A DNA stretch of 64,000 bases, from the NCBI GenBank assembly GCA_947069175.1, contig CAMTDV010000018.1, forward strand, positions 46,388,869 to 46,452,868. The letters are read 5' to 3'. The DNA is from Scalesia atractyloides (taxonomy: Eukaryota; Streptophyta; Magnoliopsida; Asterales; Asteraceae). Below the pieces are notes generated by a model. That model did not search any database and was not told the origin of the DNA. It saw only the letters and a program-made list of their open reading frames with translations. The position numbers and the translations under genes are program-made. Shown piece by piece: positions 22,080 through 34,028 of the stretch; the first letter of the stretch is position 1, and each line of letters opens with the position of its first letter.

Positions 22080-23340
22080 GACCTACGAAATCGAATTTTT
22101 GAGGAATCCCATAAGAATAAGTATACAATGCATCCTGGAAGTGATAAAATGTATAAAGATTTAAGAAAGAATTTCTGGTGGATAGGAATGAAGAAGGATG
22201 TAGCAAGCTACGTTGCTAAATGTCTAACATGTTCATAGGTTAAAGCTGAACATCAGAAACCTTCAAGACTGTTGCAACAATTAGAAATGCCAATTTGGAA
22301 ATGGGAGTTTATAACAATGGACTTTGTTACCAAACTACCCAAGACACGAAAAGGTAATGATACAATCTGGGTGATTGTAGACAGGTTAACCAAATCTGCT
22401 CATTTCTTACCAATGAAGGAAACTTTTAGTATGGAACAGTTAGCTAAGTTATATGTAAATGAAATAGTTTCATTACATGGAATTCCTTTGTCCATTGTGT
22501 CTGACAGGGACAACCTTTTTACTTCTCATTTTTGGACAAGTTTCCAAAAAGCAATGGGAACTAAACTAAATCTAAGTACAGCATATCCTCCTCAAACAGA
22601 CGGTCAAAGTGAAAGGACAATCCAAACAATGGAAGATATGCTTAGAGCCAATGTAATTGATTTCAGAGGAAGTTGGGATGAATATTTACCTTTGATAGAG
22701 TTTTCCTACAACAACAATTATCATACCAGCATCAATGATGCACCATTTGAAGCACTCTATTGATGAAAATGCCGAACACCAGTATGTTGGGCAAAAATTG
22801 GAGAAAAGCAACTATCAGGTCCTGAAATCGTGCAAGAAACAACTGTCAAGATCATTCAAGTCAAGGAATGACTGAAAGCGGCCTGAGATCTTCAAAAGAA
22901 TTATGCAGATAACAGACGTAAACCTTTGGAATTTCAAGTTGGAGATAAAGTGCTATTAAAAGTCTCACCATGGAAAGGAGTTGTTAGATTCGGTAAGAAA
23001 GGAAAACTAAGCCCAAGGTATGTTCGACCTTTTAAGATTATCAAACGAATAAGGCCAGTAGCTTATCAGCTACAATTGCCAAAGGAAATGGCAGGAATGC
23101 ATGATGTATTTCATGTATGTAATCTCAAGACGTGTTTAGCAGATGAATCATTGGTGATACCTCTTCAAGATATAGAGGTAAATGAGAAGCTTAAGTTTGT
23201 AGAAAAACCCATTCAGATTGAAGATAGAAAGATCAAGAATCCAAACGCAAGAGATTAGTTCTAGTCAAAGTAAAATGGGATTCCAAGAGAGGACCGGAAT
23301 ACACATGGGAGCTTGAGTCAGAATAGCAAAGGAAATATCC
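22080..23340 (+). pseudogene. Integrase and chromodomain-like tail of the gypsy element
   Basis: The HHCC zinc-binding part runs ESHKNKYTMHPGSDKM to CLTCS. A TAG at 22236-22238 interrupts right after it. The catalytic core carries the D of MDFVTKLP, the D of SIVSDRDNLF and the E of DGQSERTIQTMEDM, so the triad is intact. Two adjacent TGA codons at 22761-22766 replace the Gly-Arg of the expected YGRKCRTP, and further TGA codons lie near 22870-22890. The C-terminal domain (VGDKVLLKVSPWKGV) and a chromodomain-like end (KVKWDSKRGPEYTWE, frame-shifted after 23258) complete it. Confidence 0.92.
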
Positions 23341-23380
23341 ACACCTCTTCCAATGAATCTCGAGGACGAGATTTAAAACA

Positions 23381-23392
23381 AGGTGGGGAGGA
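23381..23392 (+). other. Polypurine tract of the gypsy element
   Basis: AGGTGGGGAGGA lies immediately 5' of the TGTCAC start of the 3' LTR. It is the plus-strand primer. Confidence 0.92.
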
Positions 23393-24794
23393 TGTCACAA
23401 CTCTCCGAAACACCCTATAGCGAGCCGTAAACGCAAAACCGGACACGCACAACGAGACCCGACACGAAAAACGAAGAAAGCTGATCTGGGCGTCCTAGGC
23501 GACACGCGCCAGGATCCCTGGCATCTCCCACGACGCGCGGGAGACGTCCAGGTGACGTGTCACCATTTCGTGCCATGTGGCAACCCTACACTTGTGAGAA
23601 GGCTGACCTAGCCTAGCTAGGTGTCTCAGGCGCCACGCGAGGGAGGTCCAGGTATCCTGCGCGATGCGCCGGAGAAGCCAGTTTCGGGTATAAATAGAGC
23701 AGCGTGGGACTGAAGTCTGTGCTCAAAATCAAACGAAAAATTCAATCGTATACTCTCTCTATCCCCGTTTCTCTGAACAACACCCCCAACCCCTAAACCT
23801 GCGAAACGCTGCCCGCTGTAAGTATCTTAACCCCCGATCACTAATTCACTATCGTACCCGATTTAGGATCAACGCATGTCAAGGCTCTGCCCGACTAAGT
23901 TCGTTGAAGTCCTATCTCGTGTTGTATGGACACCCTACCCGATCGATTTAGAATCGCTAACGCATGTCTAGGCGCTGCCTGACTAAGCTCGTTGGAATTC
24001 TGTCGTGTGTTGTATGGTCAAAGTGACTTGGGGTAATTTGCTAACACGTGTGCATTGTATGTTTAATAGAAATTCCAGGAAGTAATCGGGAATTATCACC
24101 AGCAAGACCATAGGAACACCTAAGTTTTCAATGTGAGCCATTCTCTCTTTTTACCAAACCTCAAATATTTTTCAGCTATAGTTACAGGGATTAAGTCTAT
24201 GTAATCTATAATTGTTGCCAGTAGTTGGGGTTTTGTACATTACTAGTCCACAGTCACCAAGGGTGTGACAGGAACCGTTACTTGTTGGGAGACAGGTCCC
24301 ACAGTAATATGACCATAAGCACAGGGGAGTGTCCCAGTCGCCTACTGTGTTGAATAATTGATAGAAAACTTATACTGTAGCCGCCCTTAATACTGTAAAG
24401 TATAACAATGTGTTATTTTATAAAATGGAATGAACTCGCCAGTACTTCTTGCTGATAAAATATTTTTAGAACGCGTTTCAGGTAACTTAATGTGAAGCTA
24501 TAAGAAGCCAGCTATGGAGCACTGAAGGCTTAAAGAAAGTGGCTATAAAATTACCTAAATAAAAGTTTATATTTTTCAGAAACTAGGGTTTATCCCTATA
24601 AAGATGTTATGAGTAAAATATGGGTTTCATCCCATTTGTTTAACATAAAAGTTTGGTGTTTTGAAACTCTGAAATTTATTTTCTAACTACGATCCTGATG
24701 TTTAAATTCCGCTGCCAAATTAATAAACACCGGTAGCACCTGTCTGCGGTCCTCGCGGCCCCCGCTCCCGGGGTAGGGGTCGGGGATTGCGACA
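23393..24794 (+). repeat. 3' LTR of the gypsy element
   Basis: 1,402 bp, from TGTCACAACTCTCC to GATTGCGACA, followed by the ATAAG target duplication. A TATA box (TATAAATAG) lies at 23689-23697. It lacks the 53-bp duplication of the 5' LTR. Confidence 0.95.
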
Positions 24795-24799
24795 ATAAG

Positions 24800-26205
24800 C
24801 CGCACCCAAGTACTTCCTCCCCAAAACCCACTCGAACTCAACTAACCCACCAGCAATAACCAAATTTTGGCGACCCAGAGCTCCGATCATCGTTCTGATG
24901 AGACAGTACGTTGTTATTCTTTTCATTCCACTTTGTGTTAATTTTGTATTTGAACTTTCATTTCTTGATTCGATGCATGTCTTGTTTGTATAATAGCTTA
25001 AATGTGCTTTGTTTTTCTTGGATTTCTAGTGGGATTCAAGGTCCAAGTGACACAGCGTAACATTAGGATCCAGTACCGGGCCCAGATGAGGACCGGCAGA
25101 GGGTTTCAATTGGATCTCTATTTCGGTCGCCTATAAAGGCTTCCAGCTGCTTTGCTGTACATATATGATGCATAACTAAAAGTGTAACTATAACTGTTGT
25201 TTTTGGTTAGTTTGGTCTGGTCATTTTTTGGTTTGAATAGTTGATGATTAGTGTTAGTTACAACAGTTTAAGTGGGTTACTTGGTTTGGTCAAGTTGTGG
25301 GTTGTAGTCGTTGATGATTAGGGATAACCCATGGTTTGAATATGTATGAATGTTGTATGACTTAATGATAATTTTCAATGATCATGAATCACTGATTTTA
25401 CAGTTTTTGGTTTATACATGATGATGAATGACCAATTTTACAATATATGTTTTTTAGTTTTATATAACCTTTGGATGAACATGTATTTGAGAGTTTCTGG
25501 TTTGCAAGGCTTCTGAATGAATATGTATAGTTTAGTCATTTGAATGAACATGTTAAGTTTTAATTTGTAACTTTTTCCTGTATTTAAACAAGTAAATGAA
25601 TGTATGTTCTGTTAGTGATTCTTGATCAGGGATTTGTAGGATTTAAGAAAGTTATATATATTGTCACTTAATTATAAATAAAACATGGATGATACACTTT
25701 GCTTTGCACAATAGCACTTAGACTAATGCTTATAATTTGAACAGGGATGGTACACTTTGGTAGCCATTGGTTGACTTGCTTGACCAGAATAAGTGGTCAA
25801 ACCTGTGAGTAAATGAAGGCAGTTCAAGTACTGCAACTACAACTCAGATGCAATTGCGAATGTGAATCCCAATTCAACTTGTAAAAGTAAAATTCATATC
25901 AAGTTCTACAAGTCCAATCCATTTCAAGTTCTAAAGGTTAAACCCATTTCGAGTTCTAAAGGTAAAACAGAGTGCAATTCTGTTTGCATGTCTTAATACA
26001 GGCTCTTGTTGTTGTTGTTAACTTCATATTACTGACTAATTAGTGATATCGATGGTTAGTAAATAGATTAGGAAATAATTTTGAATATGGAGGGAATATA
26101 AAACTTATATGTTCAGGGACTCAAATGTTAACTAAAGTTATGTGGGGTATTTTAGTCTTTTCACGGAATTACAAACGGTCTATTAGTGGCAGGGACTTGA
26201 TTGCG
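24800..26205. other. Interior of the Mutator-like element
   Basis: About 1.4 kb without an open frame. Two stretches are less AT-rich than the rest (24795-24905 and 25030-25150) and look exon-like, with a GT after CCGATCATCGTTCTGATGAGACA. This could be a captured host gene piece as in Pack-MULEs, but I could not identify a source. Low-complexity T-rich DNA fills the remainder. Confidence 0.4.
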
Positions 26206-26304
26206 AGCAATCAACAACCACAGAGACTTGATTGTTGAATTTTTTTCAAATGAGGGTTGAATGTGTAAGTGGGTGTAAACCCGTTTAGTTTACTCAACAA
26301 TATA

Positions 26305-28092
26305 TCATGTAAAGTTTGATTCAACCACCCATATTTTTGTTTACAAAAAATTACCAAAAGGTAGCCATTATTATTCTTCAGACCTCCCACTCGCGTCATT
26401 ATAGCTTTTATTTAATTATTTATTATTGTTGTTAATTTCGTCTTCGCTGTTATTGTTTTGTTACGGTGTCAACGCGTAAAAGCAATATGAAGTACCTCGT
26501 TTTTGCGTGACATAATTTGTATCACATGGTAAGTGTTTTTCATGGTGATTACGCTGAAACTTAAACCAAACCCTAACCTTAACCAAATCTGTTCCTGATG
26601 TTATTAGGTCAGTTTTGTCGTGTTTCAACCAGACTTCACATGTTTTGGTCACCTAATCCAGCCTGTTTTCCTCTTAGGCCCCCTTTGCTTTGAATACTTG
26701 TCTTGTCACAAGATACATAACCAGTATGTGATGTGTTCCTACATATAACATATGAACACTGTTTATGAATTATGACTTAAGCCCATGCCAAAAGCCACTA
26801 GAAAGAGACAGTTTAACAAAAAATTTAAAAAAAAAATACCAACTCTCCTAACTAAAAATCAAAGACATTTACCTCTAGGTAATGTTTTACCTTTACCACA
26901 TTTAACTTAACTTTAAAAAGGTCGAATAGTCAAATGTCATCCAAAGTGTATAAACTGTACACAAATGTAAGTCAAACGAGGGGCAGACAAGACAAGTATA
27001 ATCGGGTTTCTTTTAAAACCGGATCGGATTTTGTTCGATCCAGATAAAGTCAAACGAGGGTCAAAACCGGATTGTGAAAATCCGGATCGGATTTTATCCG
27101 GTTCGAAGGTTCATAAAACTCGATCCTATACACCGGGATCGGATTATCGGAAACCGGATTTTATAAAAAAAAACAGATTTCGGATTTTTTAAAAATACAT
27201 ATAAAACGAATAAATATATAAGATAAATAAACTCATCAAAGTTCATCTTTATAGGTTTTTACAATATAGCATAGCTTCATAAAAATATATACAAAATAAA
27301 TTATACATATATAAGATAAACTCATGAAAATTTATATGAAAGATAAGAAACCGGATTTTTTAAATCCGAAACCAAAATATCCAGATTGGATCCGATGCGA
27401 GAAGATCAAGAAAAAACCCAGTCGGTTGAAAATTTTGAAATCCAGATTGTATCCGATTCTATAAAATCTGGCTTCCCGTCGGAACGGGTTCGAATTATTT
27501 TTTAGATCGGTTTCAGATTCGGATTTTTTGTACACCTCTAATTTTGGGTTTAAAATGGGCCAATAAAAAAACCTAGTTTAAAAGTTAACAATAATTCGCG
27601 TAGAAAGTATATGTTATTGCATAAAACCTCCTTTATTTGCTTTATGCAGAAAATAAGTTTTAACATTGTGATAAGGTAGCTTTTTCGGTCATGTTTAACA
27701 GATGAACAATAGTATACTTAACTGAACCGCCCATTTTGATGTTACTTGCCTGAACGCCCATTTTGCCACCTCTCGTAATAGTATACTTAACTGTATCCGT
27801 CATATTGTTTAGCAGGCCAAGTTTGCGAACAATATAAAATGAGACTGCATCATAGTATAAACTAACCCTTCTTAGAGAATTAAAATCAGATTTCCGCTTG
27901 TTTTGAGTGATTCGCTAATTGGGTCATTAGGACTCTTAGCTGTACCAATCATACAACTTTTGAGATTTTTACAGACTTGAAAAGGAGATGGAAAGACAGT
28001 AACTGTTTAGTTCAACAAGTGGTTGACCAAGACTCGAGCCAATTTTTTTCCTCATTACCTGTTCTACTTTCTCAAGTAACCTTGAAAGCTGA
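26305..28092. other. Non-coding DNA downstream of KNL1 with an inverted-repeat-rich element
   Basis: No gene is seen. Between about 27003 and 27541 the words CCGGAT, ATCCGG and GATCGGATTTT recur in both orientations, making many short palindromes. The block ends TACACCTCTAATTTTGGG, a form common at the ends of small DNA transposons. It is probably a degenerate MITE; the exact ends are unclear. The KNL1 3' UTR and polyadenylation site should lie at the right edge of this stretch. Confidence 0.5.
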
Positions 28093-31000
28093 TTAATTGT
28101 GATATGCACCTACATAACCGTAAAATCCTAAATATCCCACTCTGAGATTTTTAACTACTGCTGCAACCTCAGCTGAGAGTTTTTCATTGGATGAAGTTTG
28201 TGATTCTTCCACTGAAACGCCAATCTGGCATGCACCAATCTCTAATGGGTAGATACCCCTGTTTACATTTTATTGTTTAAGTCAGCAAGCGTATAACAAT
28301 TTAACAATCAGAGGTCAACATACACAGTTCACGGAAAGGCAAAAACATAAATGGAACATAACTGGCTAACTTTACTTTTTATGTGCATCACAATCTACAG
28401 GCAAAATAGAAATAAAATGTAAGGCACCTTTTCAAACACGAAGTATTTAGAGTTATTGTTGCCTTCTTTCGGCTGTTTGAATCAAAGAAATAGAGCTCCA
28501 AATCAAGGCGTTCGTCTGCAAATCAACAAATTTTGTAGCCGTTACTTTTGCATGCAGTAAATGAAGTAGCAGAAACGAGAATAACATAACTTACAAATCA
28601 AATAACTTAACTTTCAAAAAGAAATTAATGTATATTATATATATGTATCTTTTAGGATAACAAAACATTTATGCAGGATTACCCAAGGATGTGTGAAATC
28701 TTGCATAAATCAGGTTCTTTAGCTCTATTTTTGCAAGTTGTATCTCCTCCGTCACATCAACCAAATTGCCGAAAAGAGAGCTTGCCATCTATTAAATAAA
28801 CATCAAAATATATAATTTTAAAAATATGAACTTTAGGAGCCGTCACAGATTTTCATGAAGATCCTTACTTGAGTTTCTTGTGTCATACTTGTAGCTGTGG
28901 CATGCTTCTGAACTAAGCCAGTCTCAAAGACAAACCCAAAAGCAGTTGAAGCGTCTATATCTTTAAAATTCTACAAGATAAAACATATGACTGAATGATC
29001 ATACTTGTAGCTGTGGCAACTCGGTTTTTGTAAAAAGATAAAACATATGACTGAATGATCATACAAAATTCCATAACTGTATAATATTTCACCTTGTGTA
29101 TATTCATTTGATTTAATGTATTAGAGATGGACAATCTTGGGACTACGCCAGCAGTGACTGTTAACCTATAAGTAGCAACAGCGGAAATATAACAAGATTA
29201 AAAATGCATGTTAGAGCATTCACAATGGATCCCTTATATTTATATGAGTGGGTTACTTGTATCATAAGGAATAGTTGTGAGTGATTTTGAGTGGTTGTGA
29301 GTGGAGGAAAGCGAAAATGTGATTGTTCATCTGTAAATATACGAAGTAAATATACGGGAAACACTGTTCACCCCTATAAATTTTTTAATATTTTTGAAAG
29401 TGGTTGTGAGTGAAGGAGAGAGAAAATGTAATGATAAAGGTATAAAAAATATTACTTAATTAAAAGGGAGAAAGAAAAAGTAGGGTTTTGTAGTGTGATT
29501 ATAGAAATATGGATAAGGGATTGAATGTGAACAATAAAGTCTCTTTAGCTAAATGCAATTCACGATAAATATGAGTCTTCACAAAGAACCTTTGAGACAT
29601 TAGGTCAAGGTAGTTAAGAACAACTTCGTGATGATCTTTGCTACCATTCAGATCGTCTACAACCCAAAGCTGGTATAAGAGTCGAATAGTAGCAAACAAA
29701 GTTCCATTAATTAAACTATATCATCTTACATGATATAATGAACTAATAATAAGTTAAGTATATATAGAACCTGCAAATCCTTGCGTAAGATCTGACAATG
29801 TGCTCTTTTCACAAAATGAGTATTAGTGTATGCAATAGTATCAGCAGTGTTTAGTTCGCCTTTCATCTTACATGATATGTGGAAAGATTTTGTCAGGTCG
29901 GAAATTCTTCTATCAGTATCTTTTATTGCCTTAGTCATCAAAGTCATTTTCTCTTTGTCTACCTGACAATGTAAAAATCGATAGATAAAAAACCCAACTC
30001 AGCCTTTTTTTTCTATACAATTAGTAGGTCAATATAAGGTGGGCAAAAAAACAGATTTAAAAACAGGGGTTCAAATGTTCAATACCTCTTTAATGTCCTT
30101 ACTATTGTCTGGTAAGGACTGCTGATGGATAACTTGAACATCTAGTGAGTTTTGTGATGAATTCAAGTTTAGTGTTTCAGACTCTCGAATTCCGGAGGCA
30201 AGTGAATGCACATTTTTCTACACATAAAATAGAACTGAAAACATAAAAAGGGAGACTTTGTTAAAGAAGATACTAAGATAGATGGGAGTACTAAATACCA
30301 GTAATCTCTCTCGTTTCATACGCATTAGCTGCAACTTTGCTTGCTCGTGCACACATTTAGAAAGTATCAATTTCGTTTCTGCTGCTCTGTAAAATTCCAT
30401 ATAAAGAATATTATAAAATAAATCGATTAATTGATGTTATAATATAAAGTATCTTTTATCTTAAATATCAATGCTGTGAACTAAAATGTTATGCATAAAT
30501 GATAGAAGGGTCTACGCATAAATTACTTTTTATCTTGACACCGCATTTCAGTAGAAAGAAGCTGGTATGCTTTGAACCTCTGAAGCTGCCCCAGAATATC
30601 AACCAAACGATCAATCTGCAAAGACAGCAACCGTCACAAAATATTAAACAGAAGCCAACCACATAAAATGGATTCCACTTTCTACGTACAATTTCATGGT
30701 TTTGATTCCTTCACCTTTACAGTTGAAAAACAAGAAAAAAAAATGAAAACCCAGAAAGTTTTTAGATATTTTACTAGATAATAGTTATGAAAAACGAAAT
30801 AACGGAAAAAAGAATATACCGCATGCAAATTCATCTTATCAACTGAATGCGAAAAAAGTTTTGCTTCCTTAAGGAATCTAGTATGAATCTGCAAAACAGA
30901 ATGTCAGATAAATGCTGATATAAGACAAAATAACTATTCTTAGCAAAAAAAGTGGAGTTTTCCATTCAATAACACAAATTAACAGTTGACAGCCAGACCA

Positions 31001-33930
31001 CGGTCAAATGTTCCAGATTAGGACCAGTTCTTGGCATTTCACGGTCACTTGAGAGTTCAAGACAAGAATTTGAACTCATTTTTATTTTTGCAATTTTGTC
31101 AGTAGTCACATGTTCAGCTTTTCTTTTCCGCTCAGCTGAGCTTACTTCAGACAGTACACTTTCCGCATGAACAGAATCATTGTTTTCGTTGTGCAACATA
31201 CTGTGCAGCTCCTTAGTTGAGGGGCTTCTATCAAACTGGTCTGCCAAATTCTGAAAAAGAGGTTACACAATCTTTAATAAATATACTAAGCTGAAAGAGA
31301 AACGAAAAAAAATAGATTCTTGACTCTTGAGTTCTTGACCTTATGACATGATTTTTCATCCATCCTGCCATTTAATGAGATAGAAGCTTTCACTCGTCCG
31401 ATGGAAACGTCACTTCCTCTAAAAATTGGTTGAAACTTCTCATTTTCTATATTGTTTGATAAGTTTGTTGTGTTCGCCTTTGTTTCTGAGTTGTTGTGAA
31501 CATTTTCATGCACCTTTTCTTCTATATTGGAACCTGCAACATTTACTGGAGGTGAATTATCTCCCCCTTTGTGCGTCCCGTCGATGCAGTAGCTAACGCT
31601 CCAACATGGCCCGCTCCAAACTCTAATGACTCGTTGTGCTGAATAGGTTGTTCATCTCTACCAGGACTGACTCCGAATTTCGCAGGTGTTGTCTTCTTTA
31701 ACTTTTTTGAAGAAGAATTCAAAGTTTGTGCAGAACCAATCTTACTTTTATCATCTTTAGCCACAAGATTTTTCGGTGTCTCGGTCTTATTGCCATCCAT
31801 TTTTCTAAATTCAGCTTCTTTCTCCAACAAATTACCCAAGGGAGTCATCTTGGAGAGGCCAGCTAAGGATCTGGAAGACGAATCTTCAAGATTAGCATTC
31901 AAAGCAGCAGAGAAAGAAGAAGCTTCTAGAGCTCTTAGTTTAGAAATGCTTTTTTGTAAAGATGAAACACTAGCTCTTTGAGCAACACTTGCTGGAGTGT
32001 TGGATGGTGTCACGGGTCCGGGAGATTTAAATAGACCAACATCATTTAAAAGTGGTGACTTGGCCTATCGGTTAAATGGGTTATTGACCCTGCCAAAGGA
32101 GATTTATTTGTTTGATAAACCGTATCCATATGATTTGAAGGAGTCCCTTGACTAGTACCCAAGAAGTCCAGGCTTGAGTTGATTCCAAATGCATCTTTCA
32201 CATGTTCATTTGTTTTAACAGTAAGAGTATCCTATAAATCACAAGTGTATAAATTAGAACAAAAAGAACAGCAATAACAACTTGATATTAGTTATGGGTG
32301 CTTACCCTAATAGATTGATCGGGAGACAGAGATTTTGAAACTTGGGTATCAAATGTATTAGACATAAACGCAGTTTGCTTATTAAGAAGAAGCTTAGATC
32401 CATCATCTGCAACGCCCATCTCATTCTGTTTAACAGAATCAACTTCATTGTGCTCCCCATCACTCGTAATGCCTTTCACGTTATTATCTTGACCATAACT
32501 AAAATCCATAAGGTCAGGCCCATTTCCGTTTTGTTTTCCAGCTTTTAACGGTGACTTTAGAACAGAGATATGGGAAACCGAGTGCAAATCATTGTTGTCT
32601 TCTGCCAAGAGTGGATCCATTGCAGGCGATAATTTCCCGTAGTCATACTTATTATGATATTCTCCAAGAAGACTCATGTCATTTGACTGAGAACCCGCGC
32701 TCAATTTAGAGGTAGAAACATCAGGTTGAGAATTCGGCTTGTTTACGAGTGTCAGTTGCATGGTGTTTCTTGTACCAGAAGTAATAGAACTTGAAGTAGG
32801 GGTTTTCTCCTCGGAGGAAAGGAGAACCCTTGTGGAAGTTTTCATATCTTCTGAGTCTGATCTAGCAAGGCTACGAAAATGCATTGAAAATGCTGTTGAA
32901 TCCATTGTTTGATCATGATTATCATCTGAGTTGGCAGAGTCTGACAAACCTCGTCTAATAAAATTTGCCGATACAGGACCAAAAAAATTATCTCCTGCTA
33001 GCAGTAATTTATTTGAAAACAAACAGTTAGCAGCACATAGTAATGTTAAGTATAATTCACAAACATAGAAAGCATCCAGTGTACTACTTTTGTAGTGTTT
33101 GTATCATCTATTATAAGCAATAAGAAAAACATGTTTGTACTCTGTAGTGATCTCAGATTGAATTGCACATGATTTAGCATGAATGTGACTGTGAAGGGAC
33201 AATGACATAACAAGAGGAGTGATCACGTAAACTCATTTTATGTTCCAGCAGAGTAGTGCAGTATATTATCTTTTATGATAATCCAAGTGTGTTCATTATA
33301 GTAAAATCAGACAAACTTAAGAATATCGAGAAAGTCTGGTAAGCTACTAGTTACCACAGGTATACCTCTCTTGTTATGCCCTACGATCTTGGAGCTTAAA
33401 AAAACCTTTCAAATTCCATTTGTAGCTTTGAATCTCCATGATAGCCCAATTTCTCACTAACATGTAACAACAACTATGGTCTTAGTAAACACTAGGTTTA
33501 AAAGAGACCTCATATTACTCCTACTTTCTGTGAACATCCACTTTGACATTTTCTTCCCGGGCTTATTGTTGGGCTCGTGGTGTAGACATTGTTTTAGCGC
33601 TAACCAACAACAACCAACAACCCTAGCTCAATTACTTTACTTTTAGGGCAGTAAAAAAGCAATTACCATCATTTGAGGTAGCAGAAGCAGTGGACGATGG
33701 AGATCCAAGCACTCGAATAAACGGAACGTTGGCATCCGTATCATCGTCAGTGGTGTCAGAGGACGGTGGACTAGGAGGCTCGGATCCGGAGGAGTTTCGA
33801 AGGATTCGTCACGGTCGAAAAAGTGAACCGAAGTGTTCTCTGCGAAGCTCACACGTCGAGAGCGTTTCTTGTGGAATGCGGTCGTTCCTTCTTCCGTTTT
33901 CGTGTTGGATTGCTCTTCCGGTGACGCCAT
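28093..33930 (-). CDS. KNL1: KNL1/Spc7-like kinetochore scaffold protein
   Basis: KNL1 is the outer-kinetochore scaffold of the KMN network. It docks PP1 and spindle-checkpoint proteins and binds MIS12 through a C-terminal RWD domain. Exons deduced from GT-AG borders with matching phases: 33930-33667, 32994-32306, 32231-31340, 31250-31002 (end uncertain by 3), 30888-30820, 30615-30527, 30386-30299, 30217-30086, 29962-29771, 29669-29590, 29165-29093, 28970-28869, 28788-28683, 28515-28428, 28258-28093; about 1,090 codons. Exon 1 holds SRRVSFAENTSVHFFDRDE with the PP1-binding RVSF at residues 26-29. Exon 2 has FFGPVSANFIRRG and MDSTAFSMHF, a weak MELT-like site. Exons 4-9 are helical and charged, coiled-coil-like. 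Exons 10-15 give LWVVDDLNGS to GYLGFYGYVGAYHN, fitting the RWD part. One-base frameshifts are needed at about 33790 in exon 1 and at about 32065 and 31568 in exon 3. Exons 4-15 are clean. Family assignment is by recall of motifs. Confidence 0.82.
29211..29533. mobile_element. MITE in the intron between KNL1 exons 10 and 11
   Basis: The ends are imperfect inverted repeats: left GAGCATTCACAATGGATCCC, right (reversed) TTGTTCACATTCAATCCC, both followed by TTAT. Inner words such as GTGGTTGTGAGTGGA and its variant recur. The target duplication was not resolved. Confidence 0.6.
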
Positions 33931-34028
33931 CGCCAGCTAGGGTTCCGTCGGTGGAATAACAGTTTCGTGCGGGAACAAATATTGCTTTAAAAACATTTTC
34001 CGACGGACCTTTCTCATATAATAAATAA
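33931..34028 (-). promoter_or_regulatory. Remaining KNL1 5' flank before the Helitron
   Basis: 98 bp between the KNL1 ATG and the Helitron boundary. In gene orientation it includes ACCCTAGCTGGCG next to the ATG and TTCCCGC (about 33969-33975), close to an E2F-type site, which would suit a cell-cycle gene. No clear TATA box is visible in this short piece. Confidence 0.4.

Larger units (their letters stand above)
16270..24794 (+). mobile_element. Complete Ty3/gypsy LTR retrotransposon, chromovirus-type, inactivated
   Basis: 8,525 bp with two LTRs, a primer-binding site, gag, protease, RT, RNase H, integrase, a chromodomain-like tail and a polypurine tract in the expected order. The direct repeat ATAAG flanks it exactly (16265-16269 and 24795-24799). 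Gag frames from 18895 share one phase and pol frames from 20313 to 23258 share another; the shift between them is in a T7 run at 20279-20285. Many in-frame stops show it is dead. The tail WDSKRGPEYTWE suggests the Tekay/Del group; that placement is inferred. Confidence 0.95.
16077..26295. mobile_element. Mutator-like (MULE) element, split by a gypsy insertion
   Basis: Inverted ends match over about 90 bp: left 16077-16170 and right 26206-26295 share GAGTAAA, GTTTACACCCA, CTCATTTGAAAAAA, CAACAATCAAGTC and CTGTGGTTG. Flanks TACAATATA (16068-16076) and AACAATATA (26296-26304) match at 8 of 9, the size of a MULE target duplication. Without the gypsy element the MULE is about 1.69 kb, too short for a transposase, so it is non-autonomous. 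The interior is described at 24800-26205. Confidence 0.75.

Noticed and set aside
31543..33022. Two separate minus-strand genes instead of one KNL1
   Set aside because: Splice borders and phases link the segments with each other and with the RVSF and RWD exons; the breaks are one-base shifts, not gene ends.
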